From Fistularia commersonii (lineage: Eukaryota; Chordata; Actinopteri; Syngnathiformes; Fistulariidae): a stretch of DNA of 64,000 nucleotides. Made by a program: the position numbers and the translations under genes. The notes beneath the pieces were generated by a model. That model did no database searches, was not told the origin of the DNA, and saw nothing but the letters and a program-made list of their open reading frames with translations. Positions 23,301 through 32,395 of the stretch are shown here, one piece after another. Location of the stretch: contig JBBMNZ010000015.1 of the NCBI GenBank assembly GCA_037954325.1, forward strand, positions 3,895,001 to 3,959,000, read 5' to 3'. Each line of letters begins with the position of its first letter. Position 1 is the first letter of the stretch.

Positions 23301-26300
23301 TGAGCTCTTTGTGATTTGAGTACTGAATGAAAACAGGAACGTTGCGGATATGAGGAGTGACAGTGGTATAGTAGTTAACCATGGTGATGGCGGCCTCCTC
23401 TGTCCCCATCTCCAAAAATGCCTACAAAAAAGGGACAAGTAACAACTAAGATATGAACCATTCACTGAAACTAATACCATGTAGCAAATCATTGTTACTT
23501 ATTACATGTAGATCAATTTTCTTCCAATTTTCATTGTCAATGGTAGACTGTTTTCTGCTAAAGGTATTAATTAATCATTAATTAATCATTTTTTGAGTGA
23601 CCAGATAGGGAAAAACAATGACAGTGTCATTAAACAGGTAAACCATCTGTTTAATCATTGGTGGAAAGAACACAGGTAATTTCTTGAAAAAAGTTCCTCT
23701 TTATTTTAACTCACTTTAAAATTGTTACATTGTTACATTTTGCAAAATTTATTCATCATTTTGGTTGATATTACTGAATATTTGATTTGTTATTCACATA
23801 TAAAAAGCACAGGCTTTTATCAGACAATAAACACAACATCACCATTATACTGTAACTTGAAGGGGTTAAAAGTGTGAGAATAGGAAAACAGGATTACATA
23901 ACCATTGTTGGACATTTCTGTTAACGTCTGTCCGTGAGCTTTCTGCAGTGGTCTACGAAATGCATTTCTTGAAAACACAATCTCACATCGAAGTGCTTTC
24001 TCTGATGCCTCAATTATTGAACATTGTGATATAATTGGAACATTTTGCAACAATTTCAGAACAGCTCCACATATTTCTATACAATCTTTAAAACCATCCC
24101 ACATATGGCATTGCTTTTTTCTTTCTGTGTTGTTAGGTGATAGTCTCCGTCTCACTGTCAGATAAGAGATTTCAAAATAGATACTGTAGCTAACAAAAAA
24201 AAAATGCTCTGCAGTATTTTGATTAAATATGCACACACCCACACATTTCTTCTGTGGAACTAGAAGAGTTTTTGGATATTGTGACCATGACTAAAGATGC
24301 AGTTCAGTGGAATAAGACAAAATGTGTATAGTCCAAATCTTGTTTGACGTGAATACATAAAAAGAAACGTAATCGAGCCTCTATTAATCTACAAGAAAAA
24401 CACATACTTCTCCTATGGGGAATTATTGGTGCTGTCAAACTGACGCTGAAACATTGTTTGTGATGAATTCAACAATTATAGCCTATTTACTCTTCTCTTC
24501 CACTCACCTGGTTCTTTCCCTTTAGTGTCAGGATGTTCGTGACTTTGCCAAATGGCAAGCCAAGGGCAATCACCTCCGTCTCTGAGGCTTCATTGGGCAG
24601 CTTTCTGATGTGGAGCACACGAGATGGCGGTGCCTCCTCCACCCGGAGCTTTTTACTGTCATTGCCGTTGGAGGCCCCATCTATAATGTTAGCACAAGCA
24701 CAGTATAACTCGGCCAACGTTAGTAAGTGAAATCTAATACTTTTTTAATTTGAATTTCCAAGCCCTATTAGGTGTGGCTAGATATATGATCCGCTGCTGA
24801 AAATAATAAAAAAAAAAGAAAACAACTGCTCTAATATTTGAAACTCGGGAAATAAATTAACTCCACCTTCATGATGATAAAAGCTTTAAAATACAGTTGT
24901 CTTTGCCAGTTCGACAACCCTCAGATGATAACTCTCTTTTGTAGCAGTAAGACTGGATAATCCTGTTTCCAACAAATTATTCATCATCCATCTTTTCAAG
25001 CTTGATTATTCAACAGTAGCAGTGATTGATCGTAAAACTACTGAACGTAAAGGCAGCATGAGAATCTTTATCTCACTATATTAGACTGGCCCCAAGGGTG
25101 ACAGTGGCTTGGACGAGAGCGTCAGTGTAGACTGGGACTTTGATTAAAGAGACAATCTCACAAAACCCTCTGTATTCTTTTAAAACTATTCATTCTTTGT
25201 TGACAGCAGGTTTAATAGGCCAACTTTGTTCATCTTCTCCTTGTGGATGTGTGAACAGTTATGTCTTGTTAAGGCGGGGCAATATGGGGAAAAAAACAAT
25301 ATCAGCTCCCCACCCCCTACCCTTTTTTTACTGTAGGTACAGGAAATCCAAAACGGTTATATGTTCCTAAATGTTAAGACTTTTTACACTTGTCCTAAAC
25401 AATACACCACAGTTAAGACCTGATAATAACTTCCATTATAAGAATATTATTCAAATCTCCCTAATTTTCTAAAAAGTATCAGGACCTTTTTTTGTGAATG
25501 TTAACTAATTAAAACAAATTTCCTCATTGTTTTTTAATAGTTCTCAAAGACATGATGAGGAAAGACATAAAGTAAAAGCAAAAAGTTACAATTTCAAAAT
25601 AAAAAAAAAACATAATACAAAACCCTATTTAGATAAAAATTTATATAAATATTGATATATAAACCAGCTAATTTTCTTGTTAACAGTGAGAAGGCAACAG
25701 GGTGCAGTGGTATGAACTGAGTATTGCTGTCACATGCTGGTGTGTGTGGGTGCCCACCTACTGAGGAGCGTGATGTTACTCTGACATTAAATAGCCCCCA
25801 TGAGAGAACGGTTTAACTCACACAGCTTGTTTCATTGTTCAAACAAACACCAATTCTTTGATTTCTTTCTTTTTTTTAATGTCTTGACAGAAGGAATGGC
25901 TGCATGCAAATTCCATCAATCTCCTGCCGGCTCAGGAGTGGTCGGAACGAACTCACCACTCATACTGCTCATGCCAGTGTTGGGACTGTTGTACATACTC
26001 AGCTCGTCTGATCCTCTCTAAAGAAAAAAAAGACGAACAAGACAGAAACTCAGTTAAAAAATAAAGGGGAAAACTACTTCCATTTTGCAGGCAGGTCTTC
26101 AACGACAACAATAAACTTAAACCCTCTAAGGACAGTTTAAAGACCAAATAGAGGGTTGAAGAGTGTGAAAAAAAAAAGAAAAAAAATGGTCTGGCCAACC
26201 CTTGGCTGATGTGACTTTAATCTTACAGATTTTAAGATGTCAGGATGTGTCATTTCATCAGCTATACAGGGTCCCAGAAGGCTTGCAGAAGCTGACGGGC

Positions 26301-29300
26301 GCCCTGTGCTCTTAAACCTGACTGATGGGATGACCAACAACCTGGCTGGGGACCCATTACACACACAACTTTATAATAGGTTCATACACCTCCTCCTTGT
26401 TTCTGTAGCAGCAGATCTGAGCCAACTCTTCTTCTGTCACTTAGATTCTTTATGGTTACGATATAGTAGATGTGCCTGACTGGCTACAGAAACATGACAC
26501 AAATAAATTTATAGGGCAATAAAGATGTCCCACTTGGGCCAACATGTGAGCACACAGTGAGGAAACTACGAAAGTATATATTTTTTTTGATTCCAAACAG
26601 CTGGTAACCTTTTACGTTTCTGTACTGGTTGACAGTGAATCATTGATGAAAAATGGATGGGCAAAGTACAATCAGGTCCCAGAAACGAGTATTTTTGTGG
26701 AGTAGGCCTAAACTTTGTTTTGTGCAGACGGAATGCAGCTGGCATTTAAGAAATCAGGTTAGGCATCCAAAGCTATGGGTCGCCCACACAGTGAAATGGG
26801 TTTGTTTGGAAATGAGTAGAGACAATAGCTGGAGCCACTTCTTATGCTGCCAAAGCACAAAACTAATATTTAAAATCAGATTTAAACATCAAAACAATGT
26901 AACAAAGGGAAATACAATGAAAAGTGGACTAATTGTTGAGGCTTCAAAGATAAATTGATAGTGGCTTAATATATAGCCTTCTCCTCTGGGCAAGCCAACA
27001 CCTGATGCCAAAACCATATTCCTTGAAAAATTATTCCATAAAGCGGTAAAAACCAAGACAATTAATTACAGATATGTATCAAAAACCGTTTTTGTAAAAC
27101 ACATGATCACACAATAACAGAAAAGGCTGCTTTTTTCCTATTCATAAATACGCAGTGCATTGCAAATTCAAGTGTTGTGGGATATGTGCAAAACAATAGT
27201 AGAGTTAATAGTAGATAGTAAATAGTTAATAGTAAAGTTTACGAACTGTTACACTTTAATAGTGTTGATGGATTTTTAAGTCACTTTCAATCATAAATGT
27301 ATTGCTATAGGTGTTATAAAATTGATTATCAATATTAAAAGACAAATGATCAAAATGGCATGATTATATGGGTGTATTGACTTTGTGAGGATAGACATAT
27401 AGACCTCCCCATTTAGGCATTCATTTGGAACAAGTACACGGAACTGTGAACCTTTAACCACGTAGCTCTTCAAAAATGCAATCACACATTCCAACTAGCG
27501 CACGCCACAAACAATGGCAGATCACCGGTTAGCCTAGTAACATCAGGTTTCTTCAAAGCCATTTTGACACTCCAATTCACACATCAACTCCTTGAATCTG
27601 AACTCTTGGTCAGCATTTTTGTGACTAACTACCAAAGAGTGATTGGGCAACAACTCATTACCGATCTGTTTTAGCCTGGACTATCTCTACACAGTGGAAG
27701 TGAAATTCCAACTGACATTTTTTGCATGTAGCTGATACTTGGTTAAGCAATAGAACCACAAAAAAATAGATACTTAAATCATCTGCATCAATAGCAGGTT
27801 CAATTCTAGATGAGTGACCATTAAGGCTCATTTTTAGGCTCAAATATGCAAAAGCATACTGACAGAGCGTTCTTTCTGTCCTCTGCATCCATTTCATACT
27901 TGAGGATGCAGAGTCAAATGCTGCTAACAGAGCAAGACTATCGTACAGTGGTGGGGGCAGTGTTAAGCAGTATGTTCAATGTAACCAATGAAAGGATCAG
28001 AGAACAAGAAGCAGTTTGGCATCGGCATAACCAGGAAGAATTCTCTGTCCACATACCGCACTGTATTTAATGGCGCAGAGGCCACCACGTCCACTATGCT
28101 CCCTCTTTTTGTGTCCCTTTCTTATAATGTACATTGTCACAAGGTCCTCCACCATCGCCATGTTTGTTCTTGACAAAAAACAAATCTGGAATTTAGAACT
28201 TGGGAGTTGAACTCTGCAGTGCCCTATAGGGGATGTATTGTTTAACAACTGTGGTAACAAAGCATGCACAGGAGGTATGTGGGCAGGGATTGTTTGAAAC
28301 GGATATACCTACATATGTGCGCAACATGACCATACATGCACCTCTACATGTCAATTTTTGCTACTTGTAATATATATACTAGTGAATAATTTTGATACGA
28401 TTGTAAAGGTGCAAATTTTTGTGTTACAATTTGTTCCAGAAATTGATAGTCTTTCAAATACTTTTATTACCTGTTGACCAAAATGTTTTATGTAAGAATA
28501 TAGACAATGAAGGAGATTTAGATGATTTAGATAATCAGGTAATAATCAAATTCGGTCAGAATGGTAGTGATACTTAACACCTACTAACAAAACAAATAAC
28601 ATTTTCATTTATTCTTTATAGCAAGCGCATAAGTATAAAGTGGTGGCAAATTGTTTCAAATCACCGTAGAAGTGAATAACAATACTGAACTAGCACACTC
28701 ACCTTCACTCCAACTGCAACATCGCTGATCCTGAAAAATAAATCCATTACATTAAAATGACTGTATATATACACAAATACATATAACATGTAGTTCATTG
28801 GGTGGAGGCACAGATATAACATGCTGTATCTATCACTGTCTCCCATTTTGAATAACTCAGATAACTAAAAGAATTACAGTAGCATTCTACATGGCCACCA
28901 AATTATACTTTAACAGCACAAATAAAATTGCTAATATTATGCATTTATTGAATGCAATTTCTTGTGTAACGTATATTTGTGATAGCAAGTCAGTCCAATA
29001 CTATAAGGCCAAATCTACAACGTGATGTAAAAATTTTCAAACACACGCACTCACACATTCATACATGCATACATATTGTACATACTCTGGCCAGTTGATG
29101 AATAATTGAAGCATGCCCTTTTTACACAACTTTTTGGTCCATATTGGAAAATACAACTGAAGGGAAAACCAATGTAGGTTTCTCAAGTGTCAGGCAGCCA
29201 CAAGCTTCCAGAACTGCTTGAGCCCACTTTGACTTAGGCCTAGGTCCTTTGGAATCCAACAACAAGACTGCAGGTCTAAACTCAGGTAATTCTTGGTACT

Positions 29301-29909
29301 TGTATGACGGGAAGACAAACCCCCCACAACTGTTAACCTTCCACATCAAGCCCGTTCAGCCATCCTAAATGGCTGAAACATGGGGAATAGTTTTGAATAT
29401 CTTTGGTAATAACGCTTACAACGACAGATGTGAGAACTACTGAGATAACCTGTCAGTTGACATTGAATTAACAAACAGTTCTAAATATATCATTGTATTT
29501 TCCCCTCATCCACAACGTCAGCAACGTTGAACTCAGCAACAGCAAGAGCATTCTACACTCAGTATATAATGAATGACACACCCTTATAGCCCCAGTCTCC
29601 GAGTTGAACCCATCCCTGCCAGGTGCCAACTTTGTAAACATAACACGTTGCCTAGATACACGGTATCAGCGGCAATACAGCTAAAACACAATGTTATTCT
29701 CAGTATTCGCGTAAAATATCCGGATGGGTTATTAAAAGCCATCACAAGTTCCAAGCATATCTTCGGATTTATTATCGATAGACACCGAAGCTTGGGGTAG
29801 GCTAACTCTAGTTAGCACAACACAAAGGACTGTATGCTGGTTAGCTTAGCTTGTTAGGAATCAACTGCCGCTACGTTAGCACGCAGCAGTGTGTGTGTTT
29901 GTGTGTGTG

Positions 29910-29952
<43 letters not shown>

Positions 29953-30297
29953 CGAGAATATTTGGTGTTTACTTGCATTCCATACGCTATATCGGTGTGC
30001 CGTATATTTTCTTTAACGTCAAAAATGTCATTGTTTTTCCACCGTAAGTAATGAACTAAATGTTAATGGCGAGCTTTGGCTAAAGTCTGGTGGTAACATG
30101 CTAATATAAGACACTTCCTTAATGGCAGAGGGCGCGTGGCTATGGGAACCCGTTAACACTAGCATTCACCCCCACCCCTCCCACCCCCCGCATTAAATCA
30201 AAAGACACATTCACAAACACACACGTTGTTCCAAAGCGTAACCTCTGTACAACCCAAGCGAAGTTTAATAGAAACAAACAATATATTACCCGTCCAT
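16817..30297 (-). CDS. ptbp2: Polypyrimidine tract-binding protein 2 (neuronal PTB), complete, 14 coding exons
   Basis: Nuclear RNA-binding splicing regulator that binds CU-rich pre-mRNA and represses or times neuronal exons (family knowledge). I joined exons 30290-30297, 28703-28730, 25957-26017, 24508-24680, 23281-23421, 23015-23170, 22452-22562, 22149-22347, 21464-21579, 19266-19299, 18689-18781, 17850-18066, 17029-17106 and 16817-16946. Every junction is GT-AG and phases match, giving 1545 nt, 514 aa (human PTBP2 about 531). The N-terminus reads MDGISDVAVGVK-RGSDEL. RRM1 is about residues 53-127 (HIRKLP, KNQAFLEM), RRM2 171-245 (LRIIIDN, NQFQALLQF), RRM3 321-396 (VLLVSNLN, DSALIQM) and RRM4 437-514 (LHLSNIP, RKMALIQM, C-terminus SFSKSTI). 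PTBP2-type residues (ETEVIALGLPFGKVTNIL, YNKKDSALIQM, GQKMYGKIIRVTLSK) favour ptbp2 over ptbp1 or ptbp3. Which teleost duplicate (2a or 2b) cannot be decided here. Confidence 0.96.
17029..17106 (-). CDS. ptbp2: ptbp2 coding exon 13 (RRM4)
   Basis: 78 nt, acceptor TTTTCAG and donor GTATGTG. After completing the proline codon it codes QDVTEDDLRLLFSNAGGTVK, then AFKFFQ. Together with exon 12 it forms helix 1 and beta 2 of RRM4. Intron 13 is only 82 bp. Confidence 0.96.
17316..17378 (+). repeat. (GAAA)n microsatellite in ptbp2 intron 12
   Basis: About 15 GAAA units. On the transcript strand it is (TTTC)n, a pure pyrimidine tract of over 60 nt and so also a potential PTB-binding run about 210 nt before exon 13. 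Confidence 0.95.
17850..18066 (-). CDS. ptbp2: ptbp2 coding exon 12 (end of RRM3, linker 3, start of RRM4)
   Basis: 217 nt, acceptor CTCAAAG and donor GTAAGTA. It codes AMSHLNGQKMYGKIIRVTLS, then KHQTVALPRDGLDDQGLTKD, then YANSPLHRFKKPGSKNFQNI and FPPSATLHLSNIP. The PLHRFKKPGSKNFQNI linker packs RRM3 against RRM4 in PTB and is fully conserved here. Confidence 0.98.
18689..18781 (-). CDS. ptbp2: ptbp2 coding exon 11 (RRM3 core)
   Basis: Acceptor ACACTAG preceded by a CU-rich run (18,790-18,830), donor GTGAGTT. It codes (G)VYGDVQRVKILYNKKDSAL, then IQMSDANQAQL plus one base. DSALIQM is the RRM3 RNP1 strand. YNKKDS is PTBP2-like, where PTBP1 has FNKKEN. Confidence 0.97.
18790..18835 (-). promoter_or_regulatory. 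CU-rich tract upstream of ptbp2 exon 11
   Basis: The transcript strand reads TTTTCTCTCTCTCC followed by GCCTCTTCTGCCC just before the exon 11 acceptor. It may serve as a strong polypyrimidine tract and as another PTB site within the exon 10 regulatory module. Confidence 0.55.
19205..19250 (-). promoter_or_regulatory. CU-rich tract just downstream of ptbp2 exon 10
   Basis: On the transcript strand this reads CTCTCTCTCTCTTCTCTC, then TTCTACCTTCTC and T9, starting about 15 nt after the exon 10 donor. It contains repeated UCUU and CUCUCU cores, the known PTB binding motifs. Its place beside the 34-nt exon fits PTBP1/PTBP2-mediated repression of that exon. Binding itself is inferred. Confidence 0.75.
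19266..19299 (-). CDS. ptbp2: ptbp2 coding exon 10, 34-nt regulated exon
   Basis: Acceptor CTAAAG, exon ATG-GTT-ACG-CCC-CAA-AGT-CTG-TTT-ACC-CTC-TTC-G, donor GTATGTT. It codes MVTPQSLFTLF plus one base. The 34-nt length and the peptide match the PTBP family exon (PTBP2 exon 10, PTBP1 exon 11) whose skipping is known to trigger NMD, with PTBP1 repressing PTBP2 in non-neural cells. In this sequence skipping joins GAG directly to exon 11 and reaches TGA at 18755-18757, upstream of three further junctions. This exon therefore acts as an on/off switch for the gene. Confidence 0.96.
19300..19680 (-). promoter_or_regulatory. Extended pyrimidine-rich end of intron 9 (upstream of exon 10)
   Basis: The last 380 nt of intron 9 are strongly C/T-biased on the transcript strand, ending TTGTTGCTCTTCTCTCCCTC before TAAAG. 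Many CUCU, UCUU and CCUCC clusters are present, well beyond an ordinary polypyrimidine tract. This is the expected location for PTB sites that repress the 34-nt exon. Confidence 0.7.
19681..21463 (-). other. ptbp2 intron 9, interior
   Basis: This is the part of the 2.16-kb intron 9 beyond the CU-rich end. It is AT-rich and contains no recognisable exon or mobile element that I can name. Confidence 0.5.
21464..21579 (-). CDS. ptbp2: ptbp2 coding exon 9 (poly-Ala linker, start of RRM3)
   Basis: Acceptor GATAG and a slightly weak donor GTCAGTG. It codes GALNPLS, nine alanines, GRVALAGQAGSSG, then VLLVSNLNEE, the RNP2 strand of RRM3. The alanines are coded by a GCT/GCA/CTG-rich tract near 21,535-21,565. 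It ends in phase 0 at GAG, so whether exon 10 follows decides the downstream frame. Confidence 0.96.
22149..22347 (-). CDS. ptbp2: ptbp2 coding exon 8 (end of RRM2 and linker 2)
   Basis: Acceptor AACTAG and donor GTAAGAT. It codes ALDGQNIYNSCCTLRIDFSK, then LVNLNVKYNNDKSRDYTRPE, then LPAGDGQPSLDPAVAAALSK and DSNSLLG. LRIDFSKL..LNVKYNNDKSRDYTRP is the classic PTB RRM2 beta-5 extension. A 104-bp intron separates it from exon 7. Confidence 0.97.
22452..22562 (-). CDS. ptbp2: ptbp2 coding exon 7 (RRM2 core)
   Basis: 37 codons, phase 0, acceptor TTCCAG and donor GTAAATC. It codes IFSKFGTVMKIITFTKNNQF, then QALLQFSDPVNAQQAKL. This is the RRM2 RNP1-like region and is nearly invariant across vertebrate PTB proteins. 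Confidence 0.97.
23015..23170 (-). CDS. ptbp2: ptbp2 coding exon 6 (linker 1 and start of RRM2)
   Basis: 52 codons, phase 0, acceptor CCCCAG and donor GTATATT. It starts RTQAVLQAVSAVQSGGS and ends SPVLRIIIDNMFYPVTLDV-LQQ. The QAVLQAV helix-like linker and LRIIIDN (RNP2 of RRM2) are PTBP hallmarks. Only a 110-bp intron separates it from exon 5. Confidence 0.96.
23281..23421 (-). CDS. ptbp2: ptbp2 coding exon 5 (second half of RRM1)
   Basis: Exactly 47 codons, phase 0 at both ends, acceptor TTGTAG and donor GTTAGGA. It codes AFLEMGTEEAAITMVNYY, then TTVTPHIRNVPVFIQYSN, then HKELKTDAGNQ. It supplies the RNP1-like AFLEM strand and the conserved YSNHKELKTD end of RRM1. Confidence 0.97.
24508..24680 (-). 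CDS. ptbp2: ptbp2 coding exon 4 (first half of RRM1)
   Basis: Acceptor TATAG and donor GTGAGTG. It codes DGASNGNDSKKLRVEE followed by APPSRVLHIRKLPNEASE, then TEVIALGLPFGKVTNIL and TLKGKNQ. It contains the NGNDSKK basic nuclear-localisation segment and the RNP2-like HIRKLP strand of RRM1. ETEVIALG is typical of PTBP2. Confidence 0.97.
25957..26017 (-). CDS. ptbp2: ptbp2 coding exon 3
   Basis: Acceptor CTTTAG and donor GTGAGTT. It codes RGSDELSMYNSPNTGMSSMS plus the first base of D33. RGSDEL is the conserved N-terminal (nuclear-localisation) region of PTB proteins. The Ser/Asn/Met-rich part after it is shorter than in human PTBP2. Confidence 0.94.
26018..28702 (-). other. ptbp2 intron 2
   Basis: The longest intron (2.7 kb). 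It is AT-rich with short open frames but no domain, no clear alternative exon and no recognisable transposon. Confidence 0.5.
28703..28730 (-). CDS. ptbp2: ptbp2 coding exon 2 (28 nt)
   Basis: Acceptor TTTTCAG, then G-ATC-AGC-GAT-GTT-GCA-GTT-GGA-GTG-AAG, then donor GTGAGTG. It codes (G)ISDVAVGVK, matching the PTBP2 N-terminal VAVGVK. The phase is completed by GG from exon 1. The exon is flanked by a 1.56-kb intron 1 and a 2.7-kb intron 2. Confidence 0.93.
29889..29950 (+). repeat. (GT)n microsatellite in ptbp2 intron 1
   Basis: Nearly continuous GT units interrupted by two T-runs. It is (AC)n on the ptbp2 transcript strand, about 340 bp inside intron 1. Confidence 0.95.
30290..30297 (-). CDS. 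ptbp2: ptbp2 coding exon 1 (start codon)
   Basis: The transcript reads CAGAA-ATG-GAC-GG followed by donor GTAATA. Only M, D and two bases of G are coded here. This is the PTBP family pattern: a start exon coding only a few residues, then a tiny exon 2. The start was chosen because MDG plus exon 2 (ISDVAVGVK) matches the conserved N-terminus. Exon length upstream into the 5' UTR is unknown. Confidence 0.9.
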
Positions 30298-30309
30298 TTC
30301 TGAAGAAAA

Positions 30310-30435
30310 TTAACGGCGCCTCCGCTTTCCGTCCTGTTGTGGCTGCGGTTTACATCGACGCTCAACGCACGTGCGCGCGCATGAAACACAGACACACACA
30401 CACACACACACACGGGGAGAAAATGGAGGCAACAT
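30310..30435 (-). other. Candidate upstream ORF in ptbp2 leader (41 codons)
   Basis: An ATG at 30433-30435 opens a frame beginning MLPPFSPRV that runs through the GT microsatellite as alternating Cys-Val. It ends at TAA 30310-30312, 12 nt before the ptbp2 ATG. Nested in it on the same strand are a 6-codon ATG...TGA and an ATG-TAA minimal uORF at 30350-30355. Relevance depends on the transcription start being above 30,435, which I cannot establish. Confidence 0.4.
30386..30413 (-). repeat. (GT)n microsatellite in ptbp2 5' leader
   Basis: Eleven or more CA units on the plus strand, so GT on the sense strand. It lies inside the candidate uORF, where it is read as Cys-Val repeats. Confidence 0.9.
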
Positions 30436-30564
30436 GTTTTTTTTTTCCTTTCGAGACGAGTCGGCAGCGGAAATGAACGGAAAAGTCCGAAGCGCCACCA
30501 ACGAACGTGCGTGTCAACCTGACAGATAATAGTGCAACACCTGCTTTCAAAAAATCCTCTCAAG

Positions 30565-31824
30565 TCAGCTGTGAAATAGTATTTTAGGTACTGAAATAAT
30601 AATTGGGCAACTGGATTTTTTTATTTATTTGTTTCATTTTGTTTCTTTAAAAAAAACAAAAACAAATACATGGTTGAGTTGTGTACGACCTCTCACCTTT
30701 AACCCCAGCAACACATAATTCCAGACACTTTCACATAGAGGTTTATGAGGCCCTGTGGGCTGCGGCTAATTCCACCACCAAATCAATGTGCTTTATGATC
30801 CCAACTTCATGAATACGTCTACCAACAGCGTAGATGTTACAGCAGTATGATAATCCACGCTTGTCATATGTGGGTAAAACAGCGTTGTTTTCATAGAGGT
30901 ATATATGCATATTAAATACCCATGGACAATGGACCATTATGTGTGCCAGGGTGTCACAGAAGATCTTCTTGGAAACGAATGCTAGATATTGGTCATCAAA
31001 GAAGCAGGTCATTGTTTTTGTTTTCAGTCATAATCCGAAAATACATTGAATATGCAGGCCTTAATTTTTCCTATGTTCCATGTGTGCTGCATCTTAATTT
31101 TAATATGGCAAGCCGAGATTTAGTATCACAACAATCAGACTCACTGATAAATTGCTCTTTAGAAGACTGATTTAGTTCGCTAGACAACGTACAGTCGTCT
31201 CTCTCAGTTAGCCTGAGGGTGCACTCCCCCGTTATGATAACTACCAGTGCAATTTTGTGTCACACATCAAACACAACATTGTACAGTCATTCAACAATGG
31301 AGTTCTTTAACATAGAACCAAGATAAGCTCCCAACAGTCATCATCATCATCACTCGCAAATGATTCTGGGTTTACACAAGCCAGTTACCCGCCCCACTCT
31401 ACAGCACTAATATTAAAGTAAACCTTATAAACTGTTTAAGCAAGTATAGAACACACAGAAATATCTGTCTGTTTTCCAGCAATGACCATTTGATATGTTG
31501 TGGCTTCTTTTTTTTGTTCCTCCTCAGTCTTCCAGCGCCAGACACAGCTTAATTTCCTCATCTTAATCAAATCTTGTGTAAGAGCAGATCCTTACGATTA
31601 GATTCTTTACTGAATATTATTGTTTTTCTCAAAGAGCATCTGAGGTGACATACTTTTTGTCATGACTCACTTCTTTGTGCAACACTGTACCCTCAAATTT
31701 TACGTATCAAGTCACATTCATATCAGAATAACATCCCTGCATATTGTGACAATGTGAGGTATAATCCAGAAGATAAGAGCTTATAAGAAGACTATGTTTT
31801 CACCTTCCATAAAGCCTTGAGAGC
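30565..31824. other. Upstream flank of ptbp2, no gene seen
   Basis: AT-rich sequence with no recognisable coding exon. It may hold distal promoter elements, but none can be named. Confidence 0.4.
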
Positions 31825-32395
31825 TTTAAGTCAAGATCAAGTGTGTCATGGCGAAAAGAGACTGAGTCAGGACCAAGACAGTGAGACTGAAGCGAGACCA
31901 AGATGTTGTCAGAGTGTATTAAGACCCAAAACATAGACAAGAACCAGGCAGACAAATCCAGACATGGCCAAGATCAAGGTAGGAAAATTAAGTATCAAGA
32001 TGAAGACAAGCTGACTTAGACCCACACAAGTCCAAGGCAAAGCAAGACAGTATCAGACTGAGACCAAGTTAGGTCCAGGACCCAGAGAGGGCAATGCATA
32101 AACAAAAACAAAATAGAATAAGATTCAGTCAAGCCCAGGGCATGTTGTCTTGAAATGATGACAAAAATAAAGTAAGAGTAAGAGTATACACCAAGATAGA
32201 GGGAGACCAAGACCAAGGCAGAGAAAGACAGCATTAAGACCAACTAACACCAAGAGAAAGTCAAGACCTGGGCACAATGAGATACAAAGACCAAGGCAGA
32301 CTAATATAGACTAAAGGTGAAGACAAGTTGAAGTGGTTCCAAGTCAAGGGTAAGGCCAATACAAAGGCAGTGAAAGAAGTGAAAGTAAATTAAGA
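31825..32395 (+). repeat. Degenerate minisatellite rich in GACCAAG / CAGAC
   Basis: About 570 bp of T-poor, A-rich sequence. Cores such as GACCAAG, CAAGACAG, CAAGGCAGA and GTCAAGACC recur every 12-20 bp with drift and no intact reading frame. It looks like an old tandem array rather than a gene. Confidence 0.7.

Larger units (their letters stand above)
30298..30560 (-). promoter_or_regulatory. ptbp2: ptbp2 5' leader / promoter-proximal CpG-rich region
   Basis: CpG dinucleotides are visibly enriched here compared with the AT-rich surroundings, as expected for a vertebrate promoter or first exon. The sense strand carries a CU-rich stretch, a (GT)n run (30,386-30,413) and several ATGs before the coding ATG. 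No convincing TATA box or transcription start can be assigned by eye. Confidence 0.6.

Noticed and set aside
23820..24242. 140-codon minus-strand open frame in ptbp2 intron 4
   Set aside because: No recognisable domain, no splice signals placing it in the transcript, and an AT-rich intron where such frames arise by chance.
16817..30297. Assignment as ptbp1 or ptbp3
   Set aside because: Diagnostic stretches (ETEVIALG, YNKKDSALIQM, GQKMYGKIIRVTLSKHQT) follow PTBP2 rather than PTBP1 (FNKKENALVQM, GHKLHGKPIRITLSKHQN).
30198..30563. 121-codon minus-strand frame across the ptbp2 leader
   Set aside because: It spans the CpG-rich 5' leader and the GT microsatellite and continues into intron 1 past the exon 1 donor. 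The conserved ATG at 30297 is in a different frame.
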